Assembly (NCBI GenBank): GCA_903875225.1
Contig: CAIQVJ010000137.1
Span: 1-47,512 of the forward strand
Length of the DNA: 47,512 nucleotides
Direction of reading: 5' to 3'
Source of the DNA: an uncultured Pseudomonadota bacterium
GTDB taxonomy: Bacteria; Myxococcota_A; UBA796; SXON01
Position numbers and translations under genes: made by a program. The notes below the pieces were generated by a model that saw only the letters and a list, made by a program, of their open reading frames with translations, had not been told where the DNA came from and searched no databases. This document shows positions 26,134 through 33,705 of the stretch, in pieces (the stretch's first letter is position 1; every line of letters begins with the position of its first letter).

Positions 26134-26480
26134 TCCTGTTCGCGCTGCTGGCGTGCTCGGGCCCGGACCGTGGGCCCGCACTCAGCGCAGCCTGTGACGT
26201 CGGGGAGGACGGACTGTGCTTCGACTGCCACCTGTGCGTGGCGGACGGCGTTCCCCCGCTCAGGCTCCAACACTACGTGTGTGTCGACTGCCACTCGGGC
26301 GATACCGGCGGCGTGCCCAGCGATGTCGAGGGATCCTGTGGGTGCGACACGCTCGACTGCTCGACCTCGCCGCCTACGTTGGACTGCAAGGTCTGTCACA
26401 CGCCATCGAGCCGCGCCTACCCCTCCCAGCAGTACATGAACGGGCTGTGCACCGAATGCCACGCGCCGGGCGCGCGATAG
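26130..26480 (+). CDS. Small tetraheme c-type cytochrome lipoprotein
   Basis: A 116-residue protein from GTG 26130, whose GTGA overlaps the stop of the selenoprotein-like gene. MILFALLAC is a very short lipoprotein signal with Cys9. Four CxxCH haem-attachment motifs are present: Cys30-Cys33-His34, Cys51-Cys54-His55, Cys86-Cys89-His90 and Cys107-Cys110-His111, so four covalent haems are expected. Five further Cys residues (22, 36, 70, 72, 77) are not in haem motifs and could form disulfides. The spacing does not match a standard cytochrome c3 fold that I recognise. Tight coupling to a periplasmic thiol/selenol protein suggests electron transfer between the two or a maturation link, which is inference. 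Confidence 0.85.
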   Translation: MILFALLACSGPDRGPALSAACDVGEDGLCFDCHLCVADGVPPLRLQHYVCVDCHSGDTGGVPSDVEGSCGCDTLDCSTSPPTLDCKVCHTPSSRAYPSQQYMNGLCTECHAPGAR

Positions 26481-26501
26481 GCCTGCCTGCAGGTCCGTTC
26501 C

Positions 26502-27572
26502 ATGCTGCTCACCCTCGCGCTCGTCTCCGGTGCCAACGCCGCTCCCGTCGCCGCCTACGACGAGAGCGTGGTCCGGGCCTGGTACGAGGATCTGGAGGGT
26601 GGCGGGTCGGTCTCCACGCCTGATCTCCTGCGGAAGGTCACGGTCGGCGTGGCGGCGGCTCCCGAATCGCTGCGGCCCGACTACCTCGCAGAGGCTGCTC
26701 GCGGGCTCTTCGCGCGGGGCGGGCCCGGACCCTGGACCCAGGAGGGGTGGGAGGCCTGTGCCGCGCCCGTGGGCCGGGGGGACTACCCGCTGCTCATCCT
26801 CTCGCACCTGCCGGCCACCTGCGGCATGACCGGTGGCGGCGAATTGTGGGGTCCGGGCGGGCTGACCATCGACCTCTCCCCGGAAGAACGGAGGGAGAAG
26901 GTCCGGACATGGCTCCTCAAACGACCGTTTTTCGGGTGGGCGTCCCCCGACGCCCTCGACCACGCTGCGTGGTTCGACCTCCTGCGGGGTCAGGTGACCG
27001 CCGAGGTCCTCGGAGGGCTCGCGAAAACGCAGCTCTCCGCCCCCGAGCGCGCCAGGTTGTGGGCCCTGCTGCAGGGGGCATCGGCGGTGATCGCGGCGAA
27101 CCCTGACGAGGGCCTGCGGCGTGTCGTGCGAAAGACCCTCTCGGCGTTGGAGGATCCGGATCCCGCATACCTCTCGGTGATCTACATCGCGGGCATGGCG
27201 GAGGCGCTGGAGATGGCCAGCGACGCGGACTGTGGGAAGGCCGTCGCCCCGCTGGCGCGCCGCGAGGGGCCGCCCATCCCCACCCTGCTCCCGGGCATCC
27301 TCGATCACTGCGACGTGCCCGGGTTGGACGCGCTGAGCGGTCCGGTGGCGGACTGGGCTGCGCCGCTGGGGGATGCCGACCGCGAGCGGCTGGGGGGGGA
27401 TCCCGTGCCGCTCGACGGGCCGGTCACCGTCTCCGCGCGCGAGTGGATGATCGATCGGCTCGCCTGGGACCTGATGGCGCCGATCCTCGCCGAGGACCTG
27501 CAGTCCGGCCGACTCGCGGCTTTCCAGGGCTCCCTGGCGAGGTCGCTCACCCGCGCGCCCTCACAGCCGTAG
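26502..27572 (+). CDS. Exported protein of unknown function
   Basis: A 356-residue protein. MLLTLALVSGANAAPVA looks like a very short signal peptide with no basic residue; an in-frame TAG at 26478-26480 and no other start in between fix ATG 26502. The mature part is largely helical, rich in Ala, Leu and Gly, with paired Cys (CAAP, ATCGM, DCGKA, HCDVPG) that may form disulfides in the periplasm. No domain recognised. It lies 21 bases after the tetraheme gene and 9 bases before the next lipoprotein, so it belongs to the same probable operon as the selenoprotein-like gene. Confidence 0.75.
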   Translation: MLLTLALVSGANAAPVAAYDESVVRAWYEDLEGGGSVSTPDLLRKVTVGVAAAPESLRPDYLAEAARGLFARGGPGPWTQEGWEACAAPVGRGDYPLLILSHLPATCGMTGGGELWGPGGLTIDLSPEERREKVRTWLLKRPFFGWASPDALDHAAWFDLLRGQVTAEVLGGLAKTQLSAPERARLWALLQGASAVIAANPDEGLRRVVRKTLSALEDPDPAYLSVIYIAGMAEALEMASDADCGKAVAPLARREGPPIPTLLPGILDHCDVPGLDALSGPVADWAAPLGDADRERLGGDPVPLDGPVTVSAREWMIDRLAWDLMAPILAEDLQSGRLAAFQGSLARSLTRAPSQP

Positions 27573-27581
27573 GAGATCCAC

Positions 27582-27956
27582 ATGCCTCTCGTCCTTTTCG
27601 CGCTGCTTTCGGCCTGCGGCACGCCTGTCGTCGGCGCTCTGCCGGAGGGAGTCTACGGGAGCCCGGACATTGGCCTGCGGGTCGACGCGACGGGGCGTGC
27701 CGTGTTCGAGCGGTCCTGCTACCAGGGGGATCTCGGGATCGTCGATGTCGTGGATGGGTCCTTCGTGGCCGAGTTCCGCTGGGTTCGGACGGGCGGGGAT
27801 CCGCCGCTGGACACGGGGGCCGACGCAGGAACCCCGGCGACCGTCGACGCGACGGCGAGCACCACGCTGATCGAGGGCACGATCACCAGCGAGGGGGACG
27901 AGCAGGACCTCCACCTGGTGTTCGGGCGGGAGCCGACGTACTTCGAGTGCCCGTGA
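27582..27956 (+). CDS. Small lipoprotein of unknown function
   Basis: A 124-residue lipoprotein: MPLVLFALLSAC with Cys12 in LSAC and no basic residue before the core. An in-frame TAG at 27570-27572 and AGGAG 6 bases before the ATG fix the start. The rest looks like a small beta-rich domain (GLRVDATGRAVFERSCYQG, LHLVFGREPTYFECP) with a DTGAD linker-like patch and two Cys that may pair. Last gene of the group starting at 25630. Confidence 0.75.
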   Translation: MPLVLFALLSACGTPVVGALPEGVYGSPDIGLRVDATGRAVFERSCYQGDLGIVDVVDGSFVAEFRWVRTGGDPPLDTGADAGTPATVDATASTTLIEGTITSEGDEQDLHLVFGREPTYFECP

Positions 27957-28039
27957 CCCCCGCCGCGGCACCGGGCGCAGGCGCACTGAAACCGGGCAGG
28001 CGGGTGGGGAACATTTCCTTCTCGACCTGACCATTCCCC

Positions 28040-28067
28040 TTGTCCTGTCAATAGTTTTCGTGATAGT
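28040..28067 (+). promoter_or_regulatory. Possible sigma-70-like promoter of mreB
   Basis: TTGTCC at 28040-28045 and GATAGT at 28062-28067 with a 16-base spacer, each matching the consensus at four of six bases, inside an AT-rich island in otherwise GC-rich DNA, 66 bases before the mreB start. The 176-base gap 27957-28132 holds nothing else obvious. Confidence 0.35.
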
Positions 28068-28132
28068 GTCGGGATCCCTCCCGCCTGCCTGCCCCGCCCG
28101 GTTTCCCCAGCCGGCATTCTCCCGGATCCTCC

Positions 28133-29158
28133 ATGCTCAACGCGATGCTCGGCCTGTTCTCCCAGGACATGGCGATCGACCTCGGAACCGCCAACACCCT
28201 CGTGTACGTGAAGGGCCGCGGGGTGGTGTGCAACGAGCCTTCTCTCGTTGCGGTGCAGCACGACCGCAAGGGCAACCGCAACATCCTGGCCGTGGGCGAC
28301 CAGGCCAAGTCGATGCTCGGCCGCTGCCCCTCGGACATCCAGGCGATCCGGCCGCTCAAGGACGGCGTGATCGCCGACTACCAGCTCACCGAGGAGATGC
28401 TCCGCTACTTCATCGAGAAGGTGAACGGGCGCCGCAATTTCGTGGCGCCGCGGATGGTGATCTGCATCCCGTATGGCACCACCGAAGTGGAGAAGCGCGC
28501 TGTGCGAGACTCCGCGGAGTCAGCCGGGGCGAGGGAGGTGCACCTGATCGAGGAGCCGCTCGCCGCGGCCATCGGCGCGGACCTGCCAATCACCGAGCCC
28601 ACCGGCAACATGGTGGTGGACATCGGTGGCGGCACGACCGAGGTCGCCGTGATCTCGATGTCCGGGATCGTGTACTCGCGCTCGATCAAGGTCGGCGGTG
28701 ATCACCTGGACGAAGCCATCATCAATCACATCCGTCGTCGCCACGAGCTGCTCGTCGGGCCCCGGACCGCGGAGGAGATCAAGATCAAGCTTGGCAATGC
28801 CACCCCCGAGTTTCCGTTCCGGGAGCTGGTGGTGCGCGGCCGCGATCTCGTGCGGGGCTTCCCCCGCACCGTCACATTGCACTCCGACGAGATCCGGGAG
28901 GCCCTGGAGGAGCCCGTACGCTTGATCATCGAGGCGGTCACCGGGTCGCTCGAGCGCACGCCACCCGAGCTGCTGGGCGACATCGTCGACCGCGGGATCA
29001 TCATGACCGGCGGCGGCTCCCTGCTCTCCGAGCTGGACACCGCGCTCTCGCAGGTGACAGGTCTCCCGGTGATCATCGCCGACGATCCGCTCTCCGCGGT
29101 GGTGAAGGGATCGGGCCGCGCGCTCGAGGAGATGGACTACCTGCGGATGATGTCCTGA
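28133..29158 (+). CDS. mreB: Rod-shape actin homologue MreB
   Basis: A 341-residue MreB. It forms membrane-associated filaments that guide cell-wall synthesis along the cell side. Seen: the first phosphate motif IDLGTANTLVYV (residues 15-26), AVGDQAKSMLGR, IRPLKDGVIADY, CIPYGTTEVEKRAV, HLIEEPLAAAIGADLP, the second phosphate motif beginning Asp163 in DIGGGTTEVAV, and the adenosine motif MTGGGSLL. Length and motifs are typical. The usual partners mreC and mreD do not follow; the next gene is on the opposite strand 19 bases beyond the stop, so this copy is transcribed without them. Confidence 0.96.
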   Translation: MLNAMLGLFSQDMAIDLGTANTLVYVKGRGVVCNEPSLVAVQHDRKGNRNILAVGDQAKSMLGRCPSDIQAIRPLKDGVIADYQLTEEMLRYFIEKVNGRRNFVAPRMVICIPYGTTEVEKRAVRDSAESAGAREVHLIEEPLAAAIGADLPITEPTGNMVVDIGGGTTEVAVISMSGIVYSRSIKVGGDHLDEAIINHIRRRHELLVGPRTAEEIKIKLGNATPEFPFRELVVRGRDLVRGFPRTVTLHSDEIREALEEPVRLIIEAVTGSLERTPPELLGDIVDRGIIMTGGGSLLSELDTALSQVTGLPVIIADDPLSAVVKGSGRALEEMDYLRMMS

Positions 29159-29177
29159 ATCGCTGAGCGGGCGGGGG

Positions 29178-30728
29178 TCACCGTCTGCGTCTGGCGCCCC
29201 ACGCCAGGCCAGCCAGCAGGAGCGCAAACCCTCCGGTGCTGCCAACGCCGCCCGCACTCGTGGCGCATGCGCATCCGCCCTTCTCCCCGGAGCCGTCGTC
29301 GTTCGCGGAGTCCCCGCCCGTGTCCCCGGAGGGGGCGACGATCGACATCGAGAGCGTGAAGGTGTTCTGTCCCTTGATGTTGTCGTCCTCCGGGTCGAGC
29401 GTGGACGGCCCCAGGTTCGCCACGGCGACCAGGATCCTCGTCACCCCGGCGAGCGGGAGGTCGGTGCTCACCTCGGCCCCGTCGGTGCCCCGCGCCCTGG
29501 ACACCACGGCTGGGCCTGTCCCGGTGTACCCGGCGGCCACGATCCCCCACTGGGTGGTCTCTTCGCCCACGACATCCAGGTGCAATGACCCTGCGATCGC
29601 CGAGTCCACATCGATCTCCCACACCGAGTCGCCAAGGTAGTAGGGCGCGTTCGCGGGGCTCACCTGGGTTCCGTCCACGGCGCCCAGCTGCAGTGTCGCC
29701 TCCGACCCGGCCTCCGCGTCCGCGGGCCAGGTGCTGGCACCAGCGTAGTGGGCGCCATCATCGAAGTCTGCCGCCATCAGCCGCCACTCGCTGAATTCCA
29801 GGAACAGCTCGCCAGCATCCGGGAAGTCAGCGCCGCCGACGAGCCCGAGCGCGTCGACGAAGTCCGGTTCGTCCGATCGGCTCCCCGTCGCGAGGTCCTT
29901 CCACATCTGCAGCAGTGTGGTGCCGTCGTCGGTCCCGAGCGCCTGCTCGATGAACGCGCCGAAGATCCAACCGCCGTACTCGTAGTAGGCCGTCTCGTTC
30001 CCGTAGGTGCTCACCTGCCGCGTGTAGGCGTCGAACAGGATCGAGAGGTTCGGGTGGACCTGGAAGTCGGGGATCTCCAGCTTGAATTGCCTGTTGGCTC
30101 CGCTGTAGATCTCCGCGATGGCCTCGGCGGTGCTCTCCCAGACGAACAGCGTGTACTCGTTCGCGTCGATCGTGTACTGGCACGCGTGGTTGAACTCGTG
30201 GGAGATGAACAGGGGCATGATGTTGTCGGGGATCCAGCTCTGGTCGTCGTCGACTGCGATCCACGACGAGTTCGAGAAGAGGTCGTCGTCCGGCGTGGCG
30301 TCCGGTTCGATGCCCGTGTCGTAGGTGGTGAACGTGTACGCGCCGCCCTGGGTCTGGTCGTTCGTGAGGTAGATGTCGTACGAGTCGTTTCCGCCGGCCC
30401 CGTAGTCAGCGGGAGGCTGCGGCCAGCCCATGACCTCGATCTCGACATGCCACACGTCCTCGGCGATCGGCAGGACGACGGTGAGCGCGCGGTCGGCGTC
30501 CTCGGCCCGCCGGTAGTGGATCCGCAGCGGGTACGTCTCGGAGTCCACGTACCCGGCCTCGTCGGGCCGCGTGTAGGTGGCGTAGCTGGTCGGCGGGCCG
30601 TCCGGATCCTGGTCCCACCGACGCTGCAGCATCTCTGGCGTGTGGCAGCGGGGGCCGTCCTCCAGGGCATCGCCCCGCGGCGCGGCGTTGGCGGTGGGGA
30701 GCGCGAGGAAGACGGCGAGCAGGACCAT
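29178..30728 (-). CDS. Exported zinc-metalloprotease-like protein with MYXO-CTERM-like tail
   Basis: A 516-residue secreted protein. MVLLAVFLALPTANA is a signal peptide without Lys or Arg; the start is fixed because an in-frame TAG lies upstream with no other start between. HEFNH at 177-181 is a gluzincin/metzincin-type HExxH, and Glu198 in WESTAEAIAE is a likely third zinc ligand. The family resembles the MXAN_6640-type putative metalloproteases. The C-terminal third is beta-rich. The end has a GDTGGDS linker, GGCACATSAGG, a hydrophobic stretch (FALLLAGLAWGA) and four Arg, the anchor type seen in two other genes here. It converges with mreB. Confidence 0.85.
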   Translation of the reverse strand: MVLLAVFLALPTANAAPRGDALEDGPRCHTPEMLQRRWDQDPDGPPTSYATYTRPDEAGYVDSETYPLRIHYRRAEDADRALTVVLPIAEDVWHVEIEVMGWPQPPADYGAGGNDSYDIYLTNDQTQGGAYTFTTYDTGIEPDATPDDDLFSNSSWIAVDDDQSWIPDNIMPLFISHEFNHACQYTIDANEYTLFVWESTAEAIAEIYSGANRQFKLEIPDFQVHPNLSILFDAYTRQVSTYGNETAYYEYGGWIFGAFIEQALGTDDGTTLLQMWKDLATGSRSDEPDFVDALGLVGGADFPDAGELFLEFSEWRLMAADFDDGAHYAGASTWPADAEAGSEATLQLGAVDGTQVSPANAPYYLGDSVWEIDVDSAIAGSLHLDVVGEETTQWGIVAAGYTGTGPAVVSRARGTDGAEVSTDLPLAGVTRILVAVANLGPSTLDPEDDNIKGQNTFTLSMSIVAPSGDTGGDSANDDGSGEKGGCACATSAGGVGSTGGFALLLAGLAWGARRRR

Positions 30729-30776
30729 GCGGACTCTGGAGAGGCCGCACGTGTAGCCGGGATCCGAGCTGGGCGT

Positions 30777-31688
30777 CTACAGGCGGCGCTCGAGCACGAG
30801 CCGCGGGGCGGGCACGAAGCCGAACCGGTACAGGAACCGCAGGAGGTCCAGATCGTCGTGCGCGACCTCGGTCTCGAGCGTCTCGACGTCGATGGCGGCG
30901 AGGTTGTCGATCAGCTGCGTGAGCATCGCCCGGGCGTACCCCCTGCCTGCGAAGCGAGGGTCCACGCCGATGGTGTCGAGCGTGGCCCCGGGCACGACCT
31001 TGCCGTAGCCGCCGAAATCGACCCGTACCGTGACGAAGCCCACGACGGCGCCGTCCTCCTCCACACACAGCGACACACTGATCGCAGACTCGCCGAGCGC
31101 CTCGTCCACCCGGCGGGAGAGGTAGGCTGTGCGGTCGCGCCCCGTGATCCGTTGGTCGATGCGTTGGAGCGCCGGGAGGTCGGCGGCCGTGAGGTGACGC
31201 ACGAGCGGCGGCGCCTGCTCGACCTCTTCGTCGGTCGCGGGCAGGGGCATCCGGTTGACCGCGCGGGAGACGACCTGCGTCTTCGAGAGGGCGAACCCGG
31301 CGTGATCGAGGAACGCCGTCATTCCGTGGTCCCGCCAGTCCACCTGGGTGACGATGCTGTGCAGGGAGCGCGTGCGCCCGGCTTCTGCGAGCTGCGCCAT
31401 CATGTGTTGCCCGAGCCCCGCATGCCGGCCCGAGGCGTCCACGCCGATGGTCTCGAGCACGATGAGCGCTTCGTCGCGCCCGTGCTCGCCGCTCACCACC
31501 CGGGCGAGCAGGAAGCCGATGAGGCCGCCCTCCCCTTCGGCGGCGAGCTGCAGGTGTCGAGCCGGCTGCCGGATCGCCGCGTTGAGTCGCTGGGTGAACC
31601 AGCCGCGGCGCTCTTTTCCGGTGAGGCGCCGGTCGAGGGCGACGACCGCCTCGAAATCGGCGCGGGTGAGGGGGCGTGTGGCGACCAT
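30777..31688 (-). CDS. Protein with two GNAT acetyltransferase domains
   Basis: A 303-residue cytoplasmic protein made of two tandem GNAT domains, each about 145 residues. The N-terminal copy has VLETIGVDASGRHAGLGQHM and the C-terminal copy has LDTIGVDPRFAGRGYARAML, both the acetyl-CoA pyrophosphate loop of the fold (Q/RxxGxG/A). The substrate is unknown. ATG 31688 follows AGGAG by 6 bases and gives a clean N-terminal domain; the longer frame upstream would run through the promoter region of the divergent lipoprotein. It lies 48 bases after the metalloprotease start on the same strand. Confidence 0.85.
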   Translation of the reverse strand: MVATRPLTRADFEAVVALDRRLTGKERRGWFTQRLNAAIRQPARHLQLAAEGEGGLIGFLLARVVSGEHGRDEALIVLETIGVDASGRHAGLGQHMMAQLAEAGRTRSLHSIVTQVDWRDHGMTAFLDHAGFALSKTQVVSRAVNRMPLPATDEEVEQAPPLVRHLTAADLPALQRIDQRITGRDRTAYLSRRVDEALGESAISVSLCVEEDGAVVGFVTVRVDFGGYGKVVPGATLDTIGVDPRFAGRGYARAMLTQLIDNLAAIDVETLETEVAHDDLDLLRFLYRFGFVPAPRLVLERRL

Positions 31689-31809
31689 TGGGGCTCCTGC
31701 AGATCCCTCTAGCCTAACGGGCGGCGGGGCCCCACCGACGGGCCGAACGGCGGATGCACACGAATCTGTCGTTGGGCAGTGCCTGCTGACAACCGGGATA
31801 GCGCGTCGT

Positions 31810-32673
31810 ATGTCACAACCGTTCCTCCCCTTTCGCTCCCGGGTACCGGTCCTCCTCGCCCTGACGTGCGTCTGGGCGGTCGCGTGCCAGGAATACGCGC
31901 TCAAGCTCGATGGGAAGGACCCGAAAAAACAGGATGACAGCGGATCGTCGATCGTCGACACGTCGACGGGGGACACCGCCCAGGACTCCGCGCACGACAC
32001 CGGGACGGTGGTGGTGCCCGACACCGGGGACACCGGCACGGTCGCCACGGCCTCCGTCTACCTGAACACCTCCGACACGCTGTTCGCCTACGATCCCTCC
32101 ACCAACACCGCGTCGCGAATCGGCAACTTCACCCTCGGGGGCACACCGTTCTCCGGGATGACGGACATCGCGATCGACCTCTCCGGGTACATGTTCGGCG
32201 GTACCTCGTCGTCGCTGTACGCGATCAACCCGAGCACGGCCGAGTGCACCTTCGTCGCCCGGCTCGCCGATTCCATGATCGGGCTCACGTTCGTCTCCGA
32301 TGGGCGGCTCGTGGGTGCCGGGAGCCGGGTTTCGTTCGTGGACACGTCCACGGGGGCGCTCACCCAGCTGGTGCCCTCGGGGCGCTACAGCACCTCGGGG
32401 GACATCATCGGGCTGCCCGACGGGATGCTGTACTGGACCGTCTCGGGGGGCGACGATCTCGTGCGGGTGGACCCGGGTACAGGCGCCACCACCCGCGTGG
32501 GGAGCATCGGCACCAGCGGACTGTACGGCCTCGGGTACGCGGATGGGGTGCTCATGGGCTTTGCGGACAGCGGGCGGCGGATCGACATCGACGCCTCGAC
32601 CGCGCGGTCGAGCAATTCCGAGCCGCTCCCCGGGAGCTGGTGGGGTGCGACGACGAACCCGGTGCTGTGGTAG
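31810..32673 (+). CDS. Lipoprotein with DTG linker and probable beta-propeller
   Basis: A 287-residue lipoprotein from ATG 31810. The signal RVPVLLALTCVWAVAC ends in a lipobox with Cys26 and has normal basic residues. Residues about 36-80 are a low-complexity Asp/Thr/Ser/Gly/Val linker (DTGDTGT) like that in the surface proteins at the window start. The rest has recurring blade-like segments (LFAYDPSTNTASRIG, LYAINPSTAECTFVA, VDTSTGALTQLV, LVRVDPGTGATTRVG), as in six- or seven-bladed propellers. Function unknown. It converges with the L,D-transpeptidase-like gene, 4 bases between stops. Confidence 0.78.
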   Translation: MSQPFLPFRSRVPVLLALTCVWAVACQEYALKLDGKDPKKQDDSGSSIVDTSTGDTAQDSAHDTGTVVVPDTGDTGTVATASVYLNTSDTLFAYDPSTNTASRIGNFTLGGTPFSGMTDIAIDLSGYMFGGTSSSLYAINPSTAECTFVARLADSMIGLTFVSDGRLVGAGSRVSFVDTSTGALTQLVPSGRYSTSGDIIGLPDGMLYWTVSGGDDLVRVDPGTGATTRVGSIGTSGLYGLGYADGVLMGFADSGRRIDIDASTARSSNSEPLPGSWWGATTNPVLW

Positions 32674-32677
32674 CTGG

Positions 32678-33481
32678 TCAGCCGGCGGGCGCTGCGTCGC
32701 AGTGCATGAACCTTGACGTCGAGAGCCAGTCGGCCTCGGGGAAGTAGGCGAACAGGAGCGTGCCCCCGCGGATGGTGTCGATCACCGCCTCCGAGATCGC
32801 GGGGTCCAGCGCCGGGCACCCCTGGCTCCGACCCAGCCGACCGTACGTGTCCACGTGGGCCATGGTGCAGTAGTCGGCGCCGTGCACCACGATGCCCCGG
32901 GCGCGCGCCTGATCGTTGAAGCCGGGCTCGAGCCCGTCCAGGCGGAGGGAGAGCCCGTGCTTGCCAGTGTAGGTCTCCCCGGTGCGGAACAGCCCCACGC
33001 TGGAGGTGTTGCTCTCGGGCACGTTGGAGAACCGGGTCGCGAGGTCTTCCCCCGTGCCCCGCCCATGGGCGACGTGTTCGATGAAAAGGGTGGAGCGGTG
33101 CTGCAGGTCGAGCACCCAGAGCCGGGGGGCGGTGGAAGGGAGGCGATAGTCGATGATCGAGAGGACCTTTTCGGCCTCGGGCACGGCCGCTGCGCCAGTG
33201 CGGTGCGCACAGTCGAGCGCGGCGAGCGCCAGGTCGAGGACCACCGGATCGAGGCCGGGGGCGGAGAGCCCGGTAGCCACGGCTCTCGTGGGCGCGGGCC
33301 CGTCCGCGTCGGCGAGGGCGTCGTCCGGCGGAGCCGCGGGGGTGACGGGCGGGGGGGCGGGGGTGCTCGCCGCGAATGCTGCCGCCGCGCGTGCGAGCGG
33401 TGCCACGCTGGCACCGAGGAGGACGGCGGCGACGAGCCCGGCGAACGGGCGGCTGCCACCCTGGCGTGTGGGGTGCTTCAT
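32678..33481 (-). CDS. Murein L,D-transpeptidase-like protein (YkuD_2 type)
   Basis: A 267-residue exported protein from ATG 33481 (another ATG at 33493 adds four residues). The signal has Lys/Arg residues, a hydrophobic core (FAGLVAAVLLGASVAPL) and ARAAAA at the cut. A Pro/Ala spacer follows. The catalytic domain has RLWVLDLQHRSTLFIEHVAHG, GIVVHGADY with His200 and GRLGRSQGCPALD with Cys222, the HxG and SxGC motifs of L,D-transpeptidase-like catalytic domains. Such enzymes cross-link or cut peptidoglycan in the periplasm. It could act together with recycling by Mpl, but the genes are not linked. Confidence 0.85.
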   Translation of the reverse strand: MKHPTRQGGSRPFAGLVAAVLLGASVAPLARAAAAFAASTPAPPPVTPAAPPDDALADADGPAPTRAVATGLSAPGLDPVVLDLALAALDCAHRTGAAAVPEAEKVLSIIDYRLPSTAPRLWVLDLQHRSTLFIEHVAHGRGTGEDLATRFSNVPESNTSSVGLFRTGETYTGKHGLSLRLDGLEPGFNDQARARGIVVHGADYCTMAHVDTYGRLGRSQGCPALDPAISEAVIDTIRGGTLLFAYFPEADWLSTSRFMHCDAAPAG

Positions 33482-33518
33482 GGCGTGGACCATAGCCGGG
33501 CTTTTTCGCCATGGCGCG

Positions 33519-33537
33519 GCGGGGGTGGCACCCCCGC
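33519..33537. other. Hairpin in a divergent intergenic region
   Basis: GCGGGGGT and ACCCCCGC form a perfect 8-bp stem with a 3-base loop. It sits in the 224-base gap between the divergent L,D-transpeptidase-like and sulfatase-like genes (33482-33705), where no gene is seen. No T-run directly follows, so its role is unclear. Confidence 0.3.
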
Positions 33538-33705
33538 GGCAGCCATTTTGCGCGCCCGGTGCATGCCTCGCCAGCTTACGCTGCGCCGGATGGACACCTC
33601 CGGCTCGCCAATCCTCGTCGCGCACGGGCGGTTTTCGGTGTCCCACCGGCGGCTGGGGCGCGCGGTGGTCTGCTTGTGTCACAACCGTATTCCCGGTAGC
33701 GGACC

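Noticed and set aside
25507..26181. N-terminal extension of Mpl
   Set aside because: The in-frame extension runs antisense to the selenoprotein-like gene and carries no Mur-ligase sequence.
31811..33688. Shared 12-mer TGTCACAACCGT at 31811 and 33676 as a regulatory site
   Set aside because: Repeated 12-mers are expected by chance many times in a window this size, and one copy lies inside a coding start.
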